Source: a virus
Reading direction: 5' to 3' (one strand)
Virus record (IMG/VR): IMGVR_UViG_3300047319_000398
Span: 1 to 26,634 of that record
DNA: 26,634 bases
Part shown: positions 12,291 to 18,009 of the stretch, in pieces
How positions within the stretch are numbered: the first letter of the stretch is position 1
Layout of the letters: every line of letters begins with the position of its first letter
The notes under the pieces: generated by a model
What the model was told of the DNA's origin: nothing
Databases searched by the model: none
Seen by the model: the letters and a program-made list of their open reading frames with translations, nothing else
Translations under genes and position numbers: made by a program

Positions 12291-12913
12291 TCCGCACTTC
12301 CCTGCCCGTCAAGAAAGCGCTTAAGCCCCGGCGTTGCCGATCCTGCGGCAATTCCTTCCAACCGATCAGCAGCATGTCGAAAGCCTGCTCGGTTCCATGC
12401 GCTCTTGACCTGGTTCGTCAGGCCAACGCTCGCAAGGAAGCCAGAGCCAAGCGCGAGGACCGTGCGGCGACTCGGGTGGCGAAGGAGAGGCTGAAGAGTC
12501 GAGCCGACTACTTGAGGGAGGCGCAGACCGCGGTGAATGCCTACGTGCGCGAGCGTGACTATGGGAAGCCATGCATTAGCTGTGGACTACCTCCTAAACA
12601 GGTTTTTGGTGGCGCCGTTGATTGTGGGCATTACCGGAGCGTTGGTAGTGCGCCAAATTGCCGCTTCAACTTGAAAAATCTGGCGGCCCAATGCGTGAAG
12701 TGCAATAGGTACTTGGGGTCGAACACCGTTGAGATGCGAAAGGGAATGATCGCCCGGTTCGGGATCAAGGCGATAGAAGCGCTTGAGTCTGACCAGACGC
12801 CACGGAAGTTCGACATTGAATATCTGAATCGGATTAAGCGGATTTTCCGCAAGAAGACGAGACGGGCAAAGGAAAGGAGAGAGCGCGGATATGAAGCACG
12901 TTATGCAGCCTAA
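12287..12913 (+). CDS. ninG: NinG (Rap-like) recombination protein
   Basis: A 208-residue NinG protein. RRCRSCGNSFQPISSMSKAC is the N-terminal zinc motif. A basic helical middle leads to VNAYVRERDYGKPCISCG, CGHYRSVGSAPNCRFNLKNL and AAQCVKCNRYLGSN, the conserved C-terminal HNH-type zinc domain. In lambda, NinG/Rap is a structure-specific nuclease acting on recombination intermediates. The start is taken as TTG 12287, overlapping the previous stop, with GGAGGG about 5 nt upstream. Confidence 0.92.
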   Translation: MIRTSLPVKKALKPRRCRSCGNSFQPISSMSKACSVPCALDLVRQANARKEARAKREDRAATRVAKERLKSRADYLREAQTAVNAYVRERDYGKPCISCGLPPKQVFGGAVDCGHYRSVGSAPNCRFNLKNLAAQCVKCNRYLGSNTVEMRKGMIARFGIKAIEALESDQTPRKFDIEYLNRIKRIFRKKTRRAKERRERGYEARYAA

Positions 12914-13694
12914 CGAGAGGTTCGGGCGACTGACCTTCCAGGAAATGCGCCCCGGTTTGCGCAACGGAGCCCGCTATGGGGTCTTTCGCTGTGACTGTGG
13001 CGTATTGAAGGAAATGAGCATTTCGAACGTTGCCCTAGGGAAGTCGAAGAGTTGCGGTTGTCTAGCCGATGAAGTTCGAGGCGATCACAATCGCACGCAT
13101 GGCATGACCGGATCGCCTGAATACAGAACGTGGAACTCGATGTGGGCGCGCTGCACAAATCCTCTCATAGAACGATATCCGAGATACGGAGGTCGGGGCA
13201 TTACGGTCTGCGACCGCTGGAAATCGTTTGAGAACTTCTACGAAGATATGGGGCCGCGCCCGAGCCTCAATCATTCGATAGAGCGTGATGACGTCGACGG
13301 AAACTATGAGCCCGGTAACTGTCGCTGGGCAACCAAGAAAGAACAGGGGCGGAATACATCGACGAATCTTTTCGTCGAGTACCGAGGAGAGCGTAAATGC
13401 GTTGCGCAGTGGTGCGAGGAAACAGGCATCCCCTACGCTACCTTCATTCAGCGGTTGAGGCGCGGCTTGCCATTGGATCAGGTATTCGAAACCAGTCCGG
13501 ATGGCTTTTGGAAGAAATCGATAGTCGTCGACGGCATATCAAAGATAACTACCGAATGGATGCGCGACGCGGGCATACCGATTTCCTCCTTCTACCACTT
13601 TCGGCGCAAGGGCCTGAGCGAAGAAGAGATCGTCAGGAAATACCTAGCGCGCAAGCAGCCGTACTCTCAAACGAAAGACAAGGAGGCAGCATGA
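12891..13694 (+). CDS. Putative free-standing nuclease with zinc-ribbon N-terminus (267 aa)
   Basis: The N-terminal 65 residues (RFGRLTFQ...FRCDCGVLKEM...SKSCGCL) form a Cys-rich ribbon. The middle carries YPRYGGRGITVCDRWKSFEN and DVDGNYEPGNCRWATKKEQ, a widespread phage module often found beside or within homing-type nucleases. The C-terminal third has two repeated helix-turn-helix-like units (WCEETGIPYATFIQRLRRGL and WMRDAGIPISSFYHFRRKGL), probably for DNA recognition. The gene overlaps ninG by 23 bp. GGAGAG precedes the ATG. Activity is inferred from recurrence in mobile contexts, not from a proven active site. Confidence 0.7.
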   Translation: MKHVMQPNERFGRLTFQEMRPGLRNGARYGVFRCDCGVLKEMSISNVALGKSKSCGCLADEVRGDHNRTHGMTGSPEYRTWNSMWARCTNPLIERYPRYGGRGITVCDRWKSFENFYEDMGPRPSLNHSIERDDVDGNYEPGNCRWATKKEQGRNTSTNLFVEYRGERKCVAQWCEETGIPYATFIQRLRRGLPLDQVFETSPDGFWKKSIVVDGISKITTEWMRDAGIPISSFYHFRRKGLSEEEIVRKYLARKQPYSQTKDKEAA

Positions 13695-13921
13695 CCAAAC
13701 CCCAACGTTACGGCACTTCAGCCGCTCCCCGCGATGACGGCATCTTCTGTCTCTACGCCGAGTACGAAAAGTTGGTAGCGGAGCGCAACGCCGCACTGCT
13801 CGACGCTGAGAGATACCGGAAGTGGGTCAGCTACAGCGGATTCACCAAGGCTCACACTGATGCGACGCTCGACGCCATCGAGATCAACGAATACGCGGCG
13901 AAGGATAAGGAGAAAGCATGA
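13691..13921 (+). CDS. Small hypothetical protein (76 aa)
   Basis: Starts MTKPQRYGTSAAPRDDGIFC at 13691, overlapping the upstream stop (ATGA), and continues with a long helix (EYEKLVAERNAALLDAERYR) and a charged end. It resembles the short coiled-coil proteins that accompany Ea22-type genes in phage accessory regions. Function unknown. Confidence 0.66.
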   Translation: MTKPQRYGTSAAPRDDGIFCLYAEYEKLVAERNAALLDAERYRKWVSYSGFTKAHTDATLDAIEINEYAAKDKEKA

Positions 13922-14334
13922 CCGACATCGACGCACTCGAAACGCTGGCTAAGGCGGCCGGCGCTGGCGAATGGACTGCAAGCGATCGCATCGTTTGGTT
14001 CGACGATGGCGACTCAGCCATGCAAGTGATGAACCCGGTTCCTGTATTCGTCACACACGACAATCTGGGTACATGGCCCGATCCGATTGCTGCCGAGGAC
14101 GTTGCGCAGTTCGCAGCGGCAGTCTGCCCCGCCACCATCCTCGCCCTTATCGCCGAGGTGCGGGCACTGCGGGACGATGCGGAGCGGTGGCGGTGGATTC
14201 GCCAAGGTAAGTCCGTATGGGTGAAGGTGCCCGTTCGAGACAAGCACGTCGAGTACTTCATCGGCCACAAGCCAGAGCTGAAGTTTCCAGATTGCTTCGA
14301 CAAGGCGGTCGACGCCGCGCGAGGTGCCAAATGA
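13918..14334 (+). CDS. Ea22-like accessory protein (138 aa)
   Basis: The pattern fits the ead/Ea22-like family: MTDIDALETLAKAAGAGEWT at the start, a middle ending AEDVAQFAAAVCPATILALI (presence of AA..A..P..ILALI), then a helix AEVRALRDDAERWRWI. Ea22-type proteins are common in lambdoid early regions and their role is not established. Coupled to both neighbours by ATGA overlaps. Confidence 0.72.
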   Translation: MTDIDALETLAKAAGAGEWTASDRIVWFDDGDSAMQVMNPVPVFVTHDNLGTWPDPIAAEDVAQFAAAVCPATILALIAEVRALRDDAERWRWIRQGKSVWVKVPVRDKHVEYFIGHKPELKFPDCFDKAVDAARGAK

Positions 14335-14579
14335 CCTCCTACTTCGTCCCCGGCCTGATAGTCGGCTACGCCCTCGGTGTCGCCTCAATGTGCGGCCTCG
14401 TTGGTCTCTACCTCCTCCACCGCCCGCGGTATGTGGCGCCGACGATGCATAACAGGAAGTGGCGGGATGCGCCCGGCACCGAGTTTCAGCATGTGCCGCC
14501 TACCGTGCACGTCGAGGCGAAAGCAACAGATGACGGCGTTCGGTACGAATGGATCAATCTGACGGGAGAGGAGCGATGA
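14331..14579 (+). CDS. Small membrane protein (82 aa)
   Basis: MTSYFVPGLIVGYALGVASM followed by CGLVGLYLLHRP forms one or two N-terminal membrane spans. The C-terminal 50 residues are soluble with a strand-like VRYEWINLTGEER end. The start overlaps the upstream stop and its stop overlaps the next start. Unknown function. Confidence 0.65.
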   Translation: MTSYFVPGLIVGYALGVASMCGLVGLYLLHRPRYVAPTMHNRKWRDAPGTEFQHVPPTVHVEAKATDDGVRYEWINLTGEER

Positions 14580-14788
14580 GCGAAGAGTGCAAGCGCGTAG
14601 GTCGTTGGATCGGTGGGTGCAAGTTTGAGGCACGGCACGACGAAGAACCTGCCTATTCGCTGGCTGACTTGTTCGACGGCTGCCGAGCCACATCGGAGGT
14701 CGCCCGGTCGCTGATTGCAGGCAACATGAAGCGCGCCTATGTGCGTGACGTGTGCGTGCGATGCGGCAAAACAGTCGAGCGGGAATAA
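14576..14788 (+). CDS. Small Cys-containing hypothetical protein (70 aa)
   Basis: Reads MSEECKRVGRWIGGCKFEAR, then YSLADLFDGCRATSEVARSL and a C-terminal VCVRCGKTVERE. Short proteins of this type, with a single CxxC at the C-terminus and a Trp/Gly-rich start, are common in Burkholderia and Pseudomonas phages. It may bind zinc as a dimer (inference). Last gene of the uninterrupted coupled series; about 120 nt follow before the Q-like gene. Confidence 0.68.
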   Translation: MSEECKRVGRWIGGCKFEARHDEEPAYSLADLFDGCRATSEVARSLIAGNMKRAYVRDVCVRCGKTVERE

Positions 14789-14803
14789 TCGCAAAACGGG
14801 TGA

Positions 14804-14840
14804 TTGACAGCGCTTCAAATAAGGACTACGAAGCGCTTTT
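14804..14840 (+). promoter_or_regulatory. Hairpin with T-run and overlapping -35-like box
   Basis: AGCGCTT (14809-14815) pairs with AAGCGCT (14831-14837), followed by TTT, a weak terminator or attenuator shape upstream of the Q-like gene. TTGACA (14804-14809) is a perfect -35 box, but the hexamer 17 bp later (TACGAA) is a poor -10. Which role applies cannot be decided by eye. Confidence 0.35.
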
Positions 14841-14911
14841 CATGTAAAATGTCGAACAGTAATTCCAGCGGTTTTTCAACTACATTTTTCGTTTCACGTG
14901 CGGGGTTCCGA

Positions 14912-15421
14912 ATGTTCAAAGACAAGTACGCAAGCGACGTCAGAAGTTCGAATCTCGCGTGGAATGAGCGCGAGGTAAAGTCGGTGGATCGGCTAACGGC
15001 AATGGGTCTTTCTGATCCGCTCGGTGCCGCCCTGTTCCGGTTCAAGTTCGGTTCGGATGCGGCGGCGGGAAGGCGGGCGCTGCATCTGCTGGCACACAAG
15101 GCGAAATGCAATCTCGGCGTCGAACTGAGTTATGCGCAGAAGTTGGCGACCGCGTGCATAAAGGAATGGGTACTGGACAATTGCGTATCGTGCAACGGGA
15201 CTGGACTGATCCTGAATGGTGCGCGTTACGACCAGTGCGGGAAATGCAAAGGATCGGGCGTCAAGTTTCACTCGGACACTGAGCGCGCGTTGGCCGCCGG
15301 CCTGCCGGTTGAATCGTGGCTGAAGCATGCCAAGAAGTTCGACCAGGTAATGACATGCATGATGGGATCAATTGCGGCGACCGGCGGGAAGGTTTCCGCA
15401 TTGATGCGGGAGGCTGCATGA
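14912..15421 (+). CDS. Candidate antitermination protein Q with DnaJ-type zinc motif
   Basis: A 169-residue protein from ATG 14912 (MFKDKYASDVRSSNLAWNER); ATG 14849 would add 21 residues, and neither start has a strong Shine-Dalgarno. The motif CVSCNGTG, then CGKCKGSG 14 residues later (Cys 91, 94, 109, 112), is a DnaJ-like zinc finger as in the phage 82-type Q family. It lies at the end of the early operon, one gene before a promoter-leader-terminator unit, exactly where Q sits in lambdoid phages. It would let RNA polymerase starting at that promoter read through terminators into the late genes. Function inferred from motif and place. Confidence 0.62.
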   Translation: MFKDKYASDVRSSNLAWNEREVKSVDRLTAMGLSDPLGAALFRFKFGSDAAAGRRALHLLAHKAKCNLGVELSYAQKLATACIKEWVLDNCVSCNGTGLILNGARYDQCGKCKGSGVKFHSDTERALAAGLPVESWLKHAKKFDQVMTCMMGSIAATGGKVSALMREAA

Positions 15422-15681
15422 CCATCCATCGCATTGTCTGCGCGGCAAACCGCAAGCGCTTCACTGGGCATATCGTGCTCGGCATCAGGCATTGGGACGC
15501 CTTCATGCGGGGCATTCATTCAGAGGGCGATCCTGTCGATCAGGGCTTTATCGACAACCAGGGCAACTTCCTGTCCCGCACAGAGGCATGGAAGGTCGCG
15601 GAAGCTGCCGGACAGATCATTCGCCGCGTGGGTGGCGACGATTCGAATGGCGGCACGCTGTACTCCGAGAACCTCTATTGA
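15418..15681 (+). CDS. Conserved phage hypothetical protein (87 aa)
   Basis: Reads MTIHRIVCAANRKRFTGHIV, contains GFIDNQGNFLSRTEAWKVAE and ends IIRRVGGDDSNGGTLYSENLY. This C-terminus is highly characteristic of a small family found widely in prophages, with unknown function. The ATG overlaps the stop of the Q-like gene. It is the last gene before the putative late promoter. Confidence 0.82.
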   Translation: MTIHRIVCAANRKRFTGHIVLGIRHWDAFMRGIHSEGDPVDQGFIDNQGNFLSRTEAWKVAEAAGQIIRRVGGDDSNGGTLYSENLY

Positions 15682-15712
15682 CGCGCAAACAACAAAATCT
15701 AGAAAAAAGTTG

Positions 15713-15740
15713 TTGCATGCATCTACATCTGGTATATACT
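15713..15740 (+). promoter_or_regulatory. Putative late promoter (pR'-like)
   Basis: TTGCAT (15713-15718), 16 bp, TATACT (15735-15740), directly after the early operon. The expected start is near 15747. The first terminator lies about 120 nt further, so without antitermination only a short RNA would be made. Confidence 0.65.
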
Positions 15741-15746
15741 GTGGCC

Positions 15747-15886
15747 GTACTGTTAGGTAGTGGTTGTCTCAGCCGAACGGGATGAGCGACCGACAGTAGA
15801 GTCGAAAGGCTCACATATTTTCCCCGCGAGTGGTTAAACTCGCCCAAGAATTTCCGAAGCCCTGCCCTAACCCGGCGGGGCTTTTT
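15747..15886 (+). ncRNA. Short leader RNA of the late promoter (6S/pR'-type)
   Basis: About 140 nt from the predicted start to the terminator, without a convincing reading frame. Stems seen: TGAGC (15783-15787) with GCTCA (15809-15813) together with CGAC/GTCG (15787-15790/15801-15804), and GCGAGT/ACTCGC (15826-15831/15838-15843, loop GGTTAA). In lambda the equivalent is the 194-nt 6S RNA ended at tR' unless Q acts. A trans-acting sRNA is an alternative. Confidence 0.55.
15858..15886 (+). terminator. Intrinsic terminator (tR'-like)
   Basis: AGCCC (15858-15862) pairs with GGGCT (15878-15882), extended by GCC/GGC across a single bulge, followed by TTTTT (15882-15886). A clean rho-independent terminator 16 nt ahead of the next gene. 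Confidence 0.8.
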
Positions 15887-15902
15887 CATTTCCGGCTCCG
15901 CC

Positions 15903-16094
15903 ATGCGCTTCCCCACTCCCCTCGAATCCCGAATGTACGGGAACCCCGAGCGCGTACTTGAGGAAAAGCAGGCGGCCCAGGCCAATGCTGAAAAGCGCGC
16001 CGAGAAGCGCCGAACGCTCACGGTTAAAGCTGGATGGAGCGAAGCGCGTCGGCGAGCCGAAGAACTATTCACCCCGCCGCAGCCCCGTTCGTGA
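15903..16094 (+). CDS. Small charged hypothetical protein (63 aa)
   Basis: Reads MRFPTPLESRMYGNPERVLE and continues as one long Ala/Glu/Arg helix to RRRAEELFTPPQPRS. No clear Shine-Dalgarno precedes the ATG, so either translation depends on read-through transcription and structure or the frame is spurious. Composition is plausible for a phage protein. First possible gene of the late transcript. Confidence 0.48.
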   Translation: MRFPTPLESRMYGNPERVLEEKQAAQANAEKRAEKRRTLTVKAGWSEARRRAEELFTPPQPRS

Positions 16095-16192
16095 GCTGTA
16101 ACCCGCCCGCAGCGGGGTGCAATGCCCCTGGCAGCACGGAAAGACGTGCACCACTCATTCCGCTTGGCGGCGGATTCATGTAAGCCCTGAAA

Positions 16193-16263
16193 ACCCGCGT
16201 GCCGGTACATGGCCGGTCCGCCAACGTCTATTGACGACGCGGGTTCTCAGGTCTTTCGAGACC
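16193..16263 (+). promoter_or_regulatory. Structured leader of the HNH gene (three-way junction plus UUCG hairpin)
   Basis: ACCCGCGT (16193-16200) pairs perfectly with ACGCGGGT (16237-16244). Inside are CCGG/CCGG (16202-16205/16213-16216) and CGTC-TATT-GACG (16225-16236). Then GGTCT-TTCG-AGACC (16250-16263) ends four bases before the HNH start codon, where a Shine-Dalgarno would be expected. The arrangement suggests structural control of nuclease translation, as is common for homing endonucleases. It could also belong to a larger RNA. Confidence 0.55.
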
Positions 16264-16267
16264 AAAG

Positions 16268-16741
16268 ATGAAAGAAATCGCACTGACGCGGGGATTTGTC
16301 GCCATTGTGGATGACGAAGACTATGAGTGGCTGTCGGCGACCAAATGGCATTATTTGTCGCGCGGTGGTTACTCATTCAGCAACATTCGCCATCCCGTGA
16401 TCGCGGGCAAGTGGACAACTCTTCTTATGCATCGCGCCATCATGCAGATGAGGCACGACGATAGACGCGAAGTCGACCATATCGACGGCAATCGGCTCAA
16501 TAACTGCCGGGCGAATTTGCGCATTTGTTCAAGGATGGACAATGCAAAGAACAAACGTCGTCATGCGGACAACTCAACATGCCTGAAGGGTGTAACAAGG
16601 GATCGTAAGCGCTGGATGGCGCAGATTACGGCAAACGGAGTGCACATGTATCTGGGGTCGTTCCGTTCCCCAGAAGAGGCACATGCGGCATACAGAAAAG
16701 CGGCCTTAGAGTTGCACGGCGAATTTGCAAGGTTCGAGTGA
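16268..16741 (+). CDS. HNH homing endonuclease with AP2 domain
   Basis: A 157-residue free-standing homing endonuclease. The HNH core includes LMHRAIMQMR, VDHIDGNRLNNCRANLRICS and RMDNAKNKRRH; His and Asn residues of VDHIDGN and NLR are the expected catalytic set. The C-terminal AP2-like DNA-binding domain reads LKGVTRDRKRWMAQITANGV and YLGSFRSPEEAHAAYRKAAL. Such genes spread by cutting cognate sites lacking the insertion. It lies at the entrance of the late region beside the tRNA/RNA block, which it may have entered as a mobile gene. The start has no Shine-Dalgarno but a UUCG hairpin. Confidence 0.9.
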   Translation: MKEIALTRGFVAIVDDEDYEWLSATKWHYLSRGGYSFSNIRHPVIAGKWTTLLMHRAIMQMRHDDRREVDHIDGNRLNNCRANLRICSRMDNAKNKRRHADNSTCLKGVTRDRKRWMAQITANGVHMYLGSFRSPEEAHAAYRKAALELHGEFARFE

Positions 16742-16747
16742 GAAGCG

Positions 16748-16870
16748 ATGAACACTGAACAACTTATCGACAGCCTGGAGTTGGATCTCGAGCGCATGCG
16801 CAACATCGATCCGGCGCTCAGGGCTTCGATGATTGCGCGGCTGGATGAACTGAGAGCGATGGCGAAATGA
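16748..16870 (+). CDS. Very small helical protein (40 aa)
   Basis: Reads MNTEQLIDSLELDLERMRNI, then DPALRASMIARLDELRAMAK: a short helical hairpin. AGAAG precedes the ATG weakly. Its stop overlaps the next ATG (ATGA). Size and helical pattern are common for phage mini-proteins. No family known. Confidence 0.52.
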   Translation: MNTEQLIDSLELDLERMRNIDPALRASMIARLDELRAMAK

Positions 16871-17043
16871 ACCCAGTTGATCACGACTTGCGCGGCGTCC
16901 CGATCTATTCGGCCCTCGACCTCGCGATCAATCGGGCGACGCTGCCAGTGTTCTACCCTGCCAAGGAAGGCGATGAATCCGCTCACCGCATGGATGTTGT
17001 GGCTGGCGACGCTGAACCTCGGCGCTGCCAAAGTCCTGACTGA
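16867..17043 (+). CDS. Small hypothetical protein (58 aa)
   Basis: Starts MNPVDHDLRGVPIYSALDLA at the ATGA overlap with the previous mini-gene and ends at 17043. Its C-terminal part overlaps a second frame (16973-17077), so at least one of the two uses nested coding. The first 30 residues look protein-like; the tail (VAGDAEPRRCQSPD) looks less constrained. Confidence 0.45.
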   Translation: MNPVDHDLRGVPIYSALDLAINRATLPVFYPAKEGDESAHRMDVVAGDAEPRRCQSPD

Positions 17044-17077
17044 CCTGGTTGATTCGATTGAGAGTGATGAGGATTGA
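16973..17077 (+). CDS. Mini membrane protein (34 aa), nested start
   Basis: GGAAGG sits 2 nt before ATG 16973. The product MNPLTAWMLWLATLNLGAAK followed by an acidic tail (SIESDED) has one short membrane helix. It overlaps the 58-residue frame by 71 bp in another frame. The strong ribosome-binding signal and hydrophobic profile favour expression. Its stop marks the start of the long gene-free region. Confidence 0.48.
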   Translation: MNPLTAWMLWLATLNLGAAKVLTDLVDSIESDED

Positions 17078-17419
17078 TCCCCCGCTCCGCCGCCACGCGT
17101 AGGTAGGCTACGCAGAGTAACCCCGGGCGCGCGGAGCCCTTTCACGCATGGCGATTGCCCTTGCAATAGCGGGCCATCGATGGACAAAACAGTCGCCATG
17201 ACGTGAGAGCGAAACCCGATACAACCTAGCCGCCACTGGTTAGAGACTGGGACAGCCGAAAGGCGCAGACAGTGGCCGCTCTCAACGAGTACCCGCAAGG
17301 GGCTTGAGTCTGGGTCCGCAGGAATAAGCCTTCGTCGGGCGAGATCGACGCTGCGCGACCCAGCGAAATCGACCGGAAAATAGGCCGGATGCACGAACCC
17401 GTAACGTGCGACAGAACAT

Positions 17420-17510
17420 GGAAGAGTTAGCCGAGTCGGCCTAGCGGCAGCGGTCTTGAAAACCGAAGGCCCGAAAGGGTGTGTGAGTTCGAGTCTCACC
17501 TCTTCCGCCA
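17420..17510 (+). tRNA. tRNA-Ser (UGA)
   Basis: A complete class II tRNA: acceptor GGAAGAG/CTCTTCC, D-arm, anticodon loop CTTGAAA with anticodon TGA (17457-17459), a long variable arm (GGCCCGAAAGGGT) typical of serine tRNAs, T-arm GTGAG-TTCGAGT-CTCAC, discriminator G and encoded CCA. The outermost anticodon-stem pair is a G-A mismatch. Probably functional. Confidence 0.93.
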
Positions 17511-17516
17511 AAACAT

Positions 17517-17606
17517 GGAAGGTTGCCAGAGTGGCAATGGGTCGGCTTGCTAAGCCGTAGCCGGTGCTCACGCGCCGCGAAGGTTCAATCCCTTCACCTT
17601 CCGCCA
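17517..17606 (+). tRNA. tRNA-Ser (GCU)
   Basis: A second class II tRNA only 6 nt after the first: acceptor GGAAGGT/ACCTTCC, anticodon loop TTGCTAA with anticodon GCT (17549-17551), long variable arm, T-arm GAAGG-TTCAATC-CCTTC, discriminator G and encoded CCA. Together the two phage tRNAs read serine codons of both the UCN and AGY boxes. Confidence 0.92.
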
Positions 17607-17607
17607 G

Positions 17608-17694
17608 AGGAAAGCTCCGGTACGCAGGCCGGTAAGCTGGTTCGAAGCCAGCGCTAACATGGACAGGTGAAATCTCGTGGCCGTGTTAGTTCCT
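17608..17694 (+). ncRNA. tRNA-like cloverleaf A (CGA in the anticodon position, no T-loop)
   Basis: Begins one base after the CCA of the second tRNA-Ser. Helices in order: AGGAA/TTCCT (17608-17612/17690-17694) as acceptor; CCGG-8-CCGG (17617-17632); GCTGG-TTCGAAG-CCAGC (17636-17652) with the shape of an anticodon arm, U at position 33 and CGA (Ser) at 34-36; and a 9-bp arm CTAACATGG/CCGTGTTAG (17654-17662/17681-17689) in place of variable and T-arms. Lacking a TTC loop, discriminator G and CCA, it is not a normal tRNA. The middle arm could instead be read as a T-arm. Confidence 0.5.
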
Positions 17695-17697
17695 TCA

Positions 17698-17778
17698 TGC
17701 ATGGCGTAGCTCAGAGACTGAGAGAGCATGGGGCTAAAACCCCAGCGGGATGGAGATAGCAGCGCCATCCGCCATGCA
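17698..17778 (+). ncRNA. tRNA-like cloverleaf B (9-bp acceptor, 6-nt anticodon loop, 11-nt T-loop)
   Basis: A full cloverleaf by base-pairing: acceptor TGCATGGCG/CGCCATGCA (17698-17706/17770-17778, 9 perfect bp), linker TA, D-arm GCTC-11-GAGC (17709-17727), A26, anticodon-like arm TGGGG-CTAAAA-CCCCA (17729-17744), a 4-nt variable loop, and a T-like arm GATGG-11-CCATC (17749-17769). The T-loop lacks TTCRA, the anticodon loop has six bases and no CCA follows. All stems are intact, which argues against simple decay of a tRNA. Confidence 0.55.
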
Positions 17779-18009
17779 CGAGGGTGACAGCCGCAATCGA
17801 CCATTGATGTCCGCAGCGATCCCAGAACAATCCGCACATGTGCGGGCGCCGGGTAGAGGACATTGCCGCATGTGATGTGGCTCACTAGATTGCGCCGCCG
17901 CTATAAGGCGATGCCGCGAGATGCCGTGAAATATCGGGTACTCGGGCGCTGTACGCTTGCGGACTCCCTCGCCCAATTCTCCTCGCTAGTAGCTTCCCCT
18001 GGCTACTCT

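Noticed and set aside
16561-17571. 336-residue reading frame antisense to the HNH gene, mini-genes and tRNAs
   Set aside because: It would translate the antisense of a clear HNH-AP2 gene and of two tRNA genes; no ribosome-binding site or domain is seen. It is a GC-rich shadow frame.
17636-17691. A circularly permuted tRNA (T-arm GCTGG-TTCGAAG-CCAGC with GCTAACA before a matching TGTTAGT)
   Set aside because: The acceptor halves pair, but the sequence after TGTTAGT does not continue directly into D and anticodon arms; module B has its own perfect acceptor. A simple 9-bp hairpin explains the pairing.
17608-17694. Calling this segment a functional tRNA-Ser(CGA)
   Set aside because: The anticodon-like arm fits, but there is no T-arm with TTC loop, only 5 acceptor pairs, no discriminator G and no CCA, so it is listed as a tRNA-like RNA instead.
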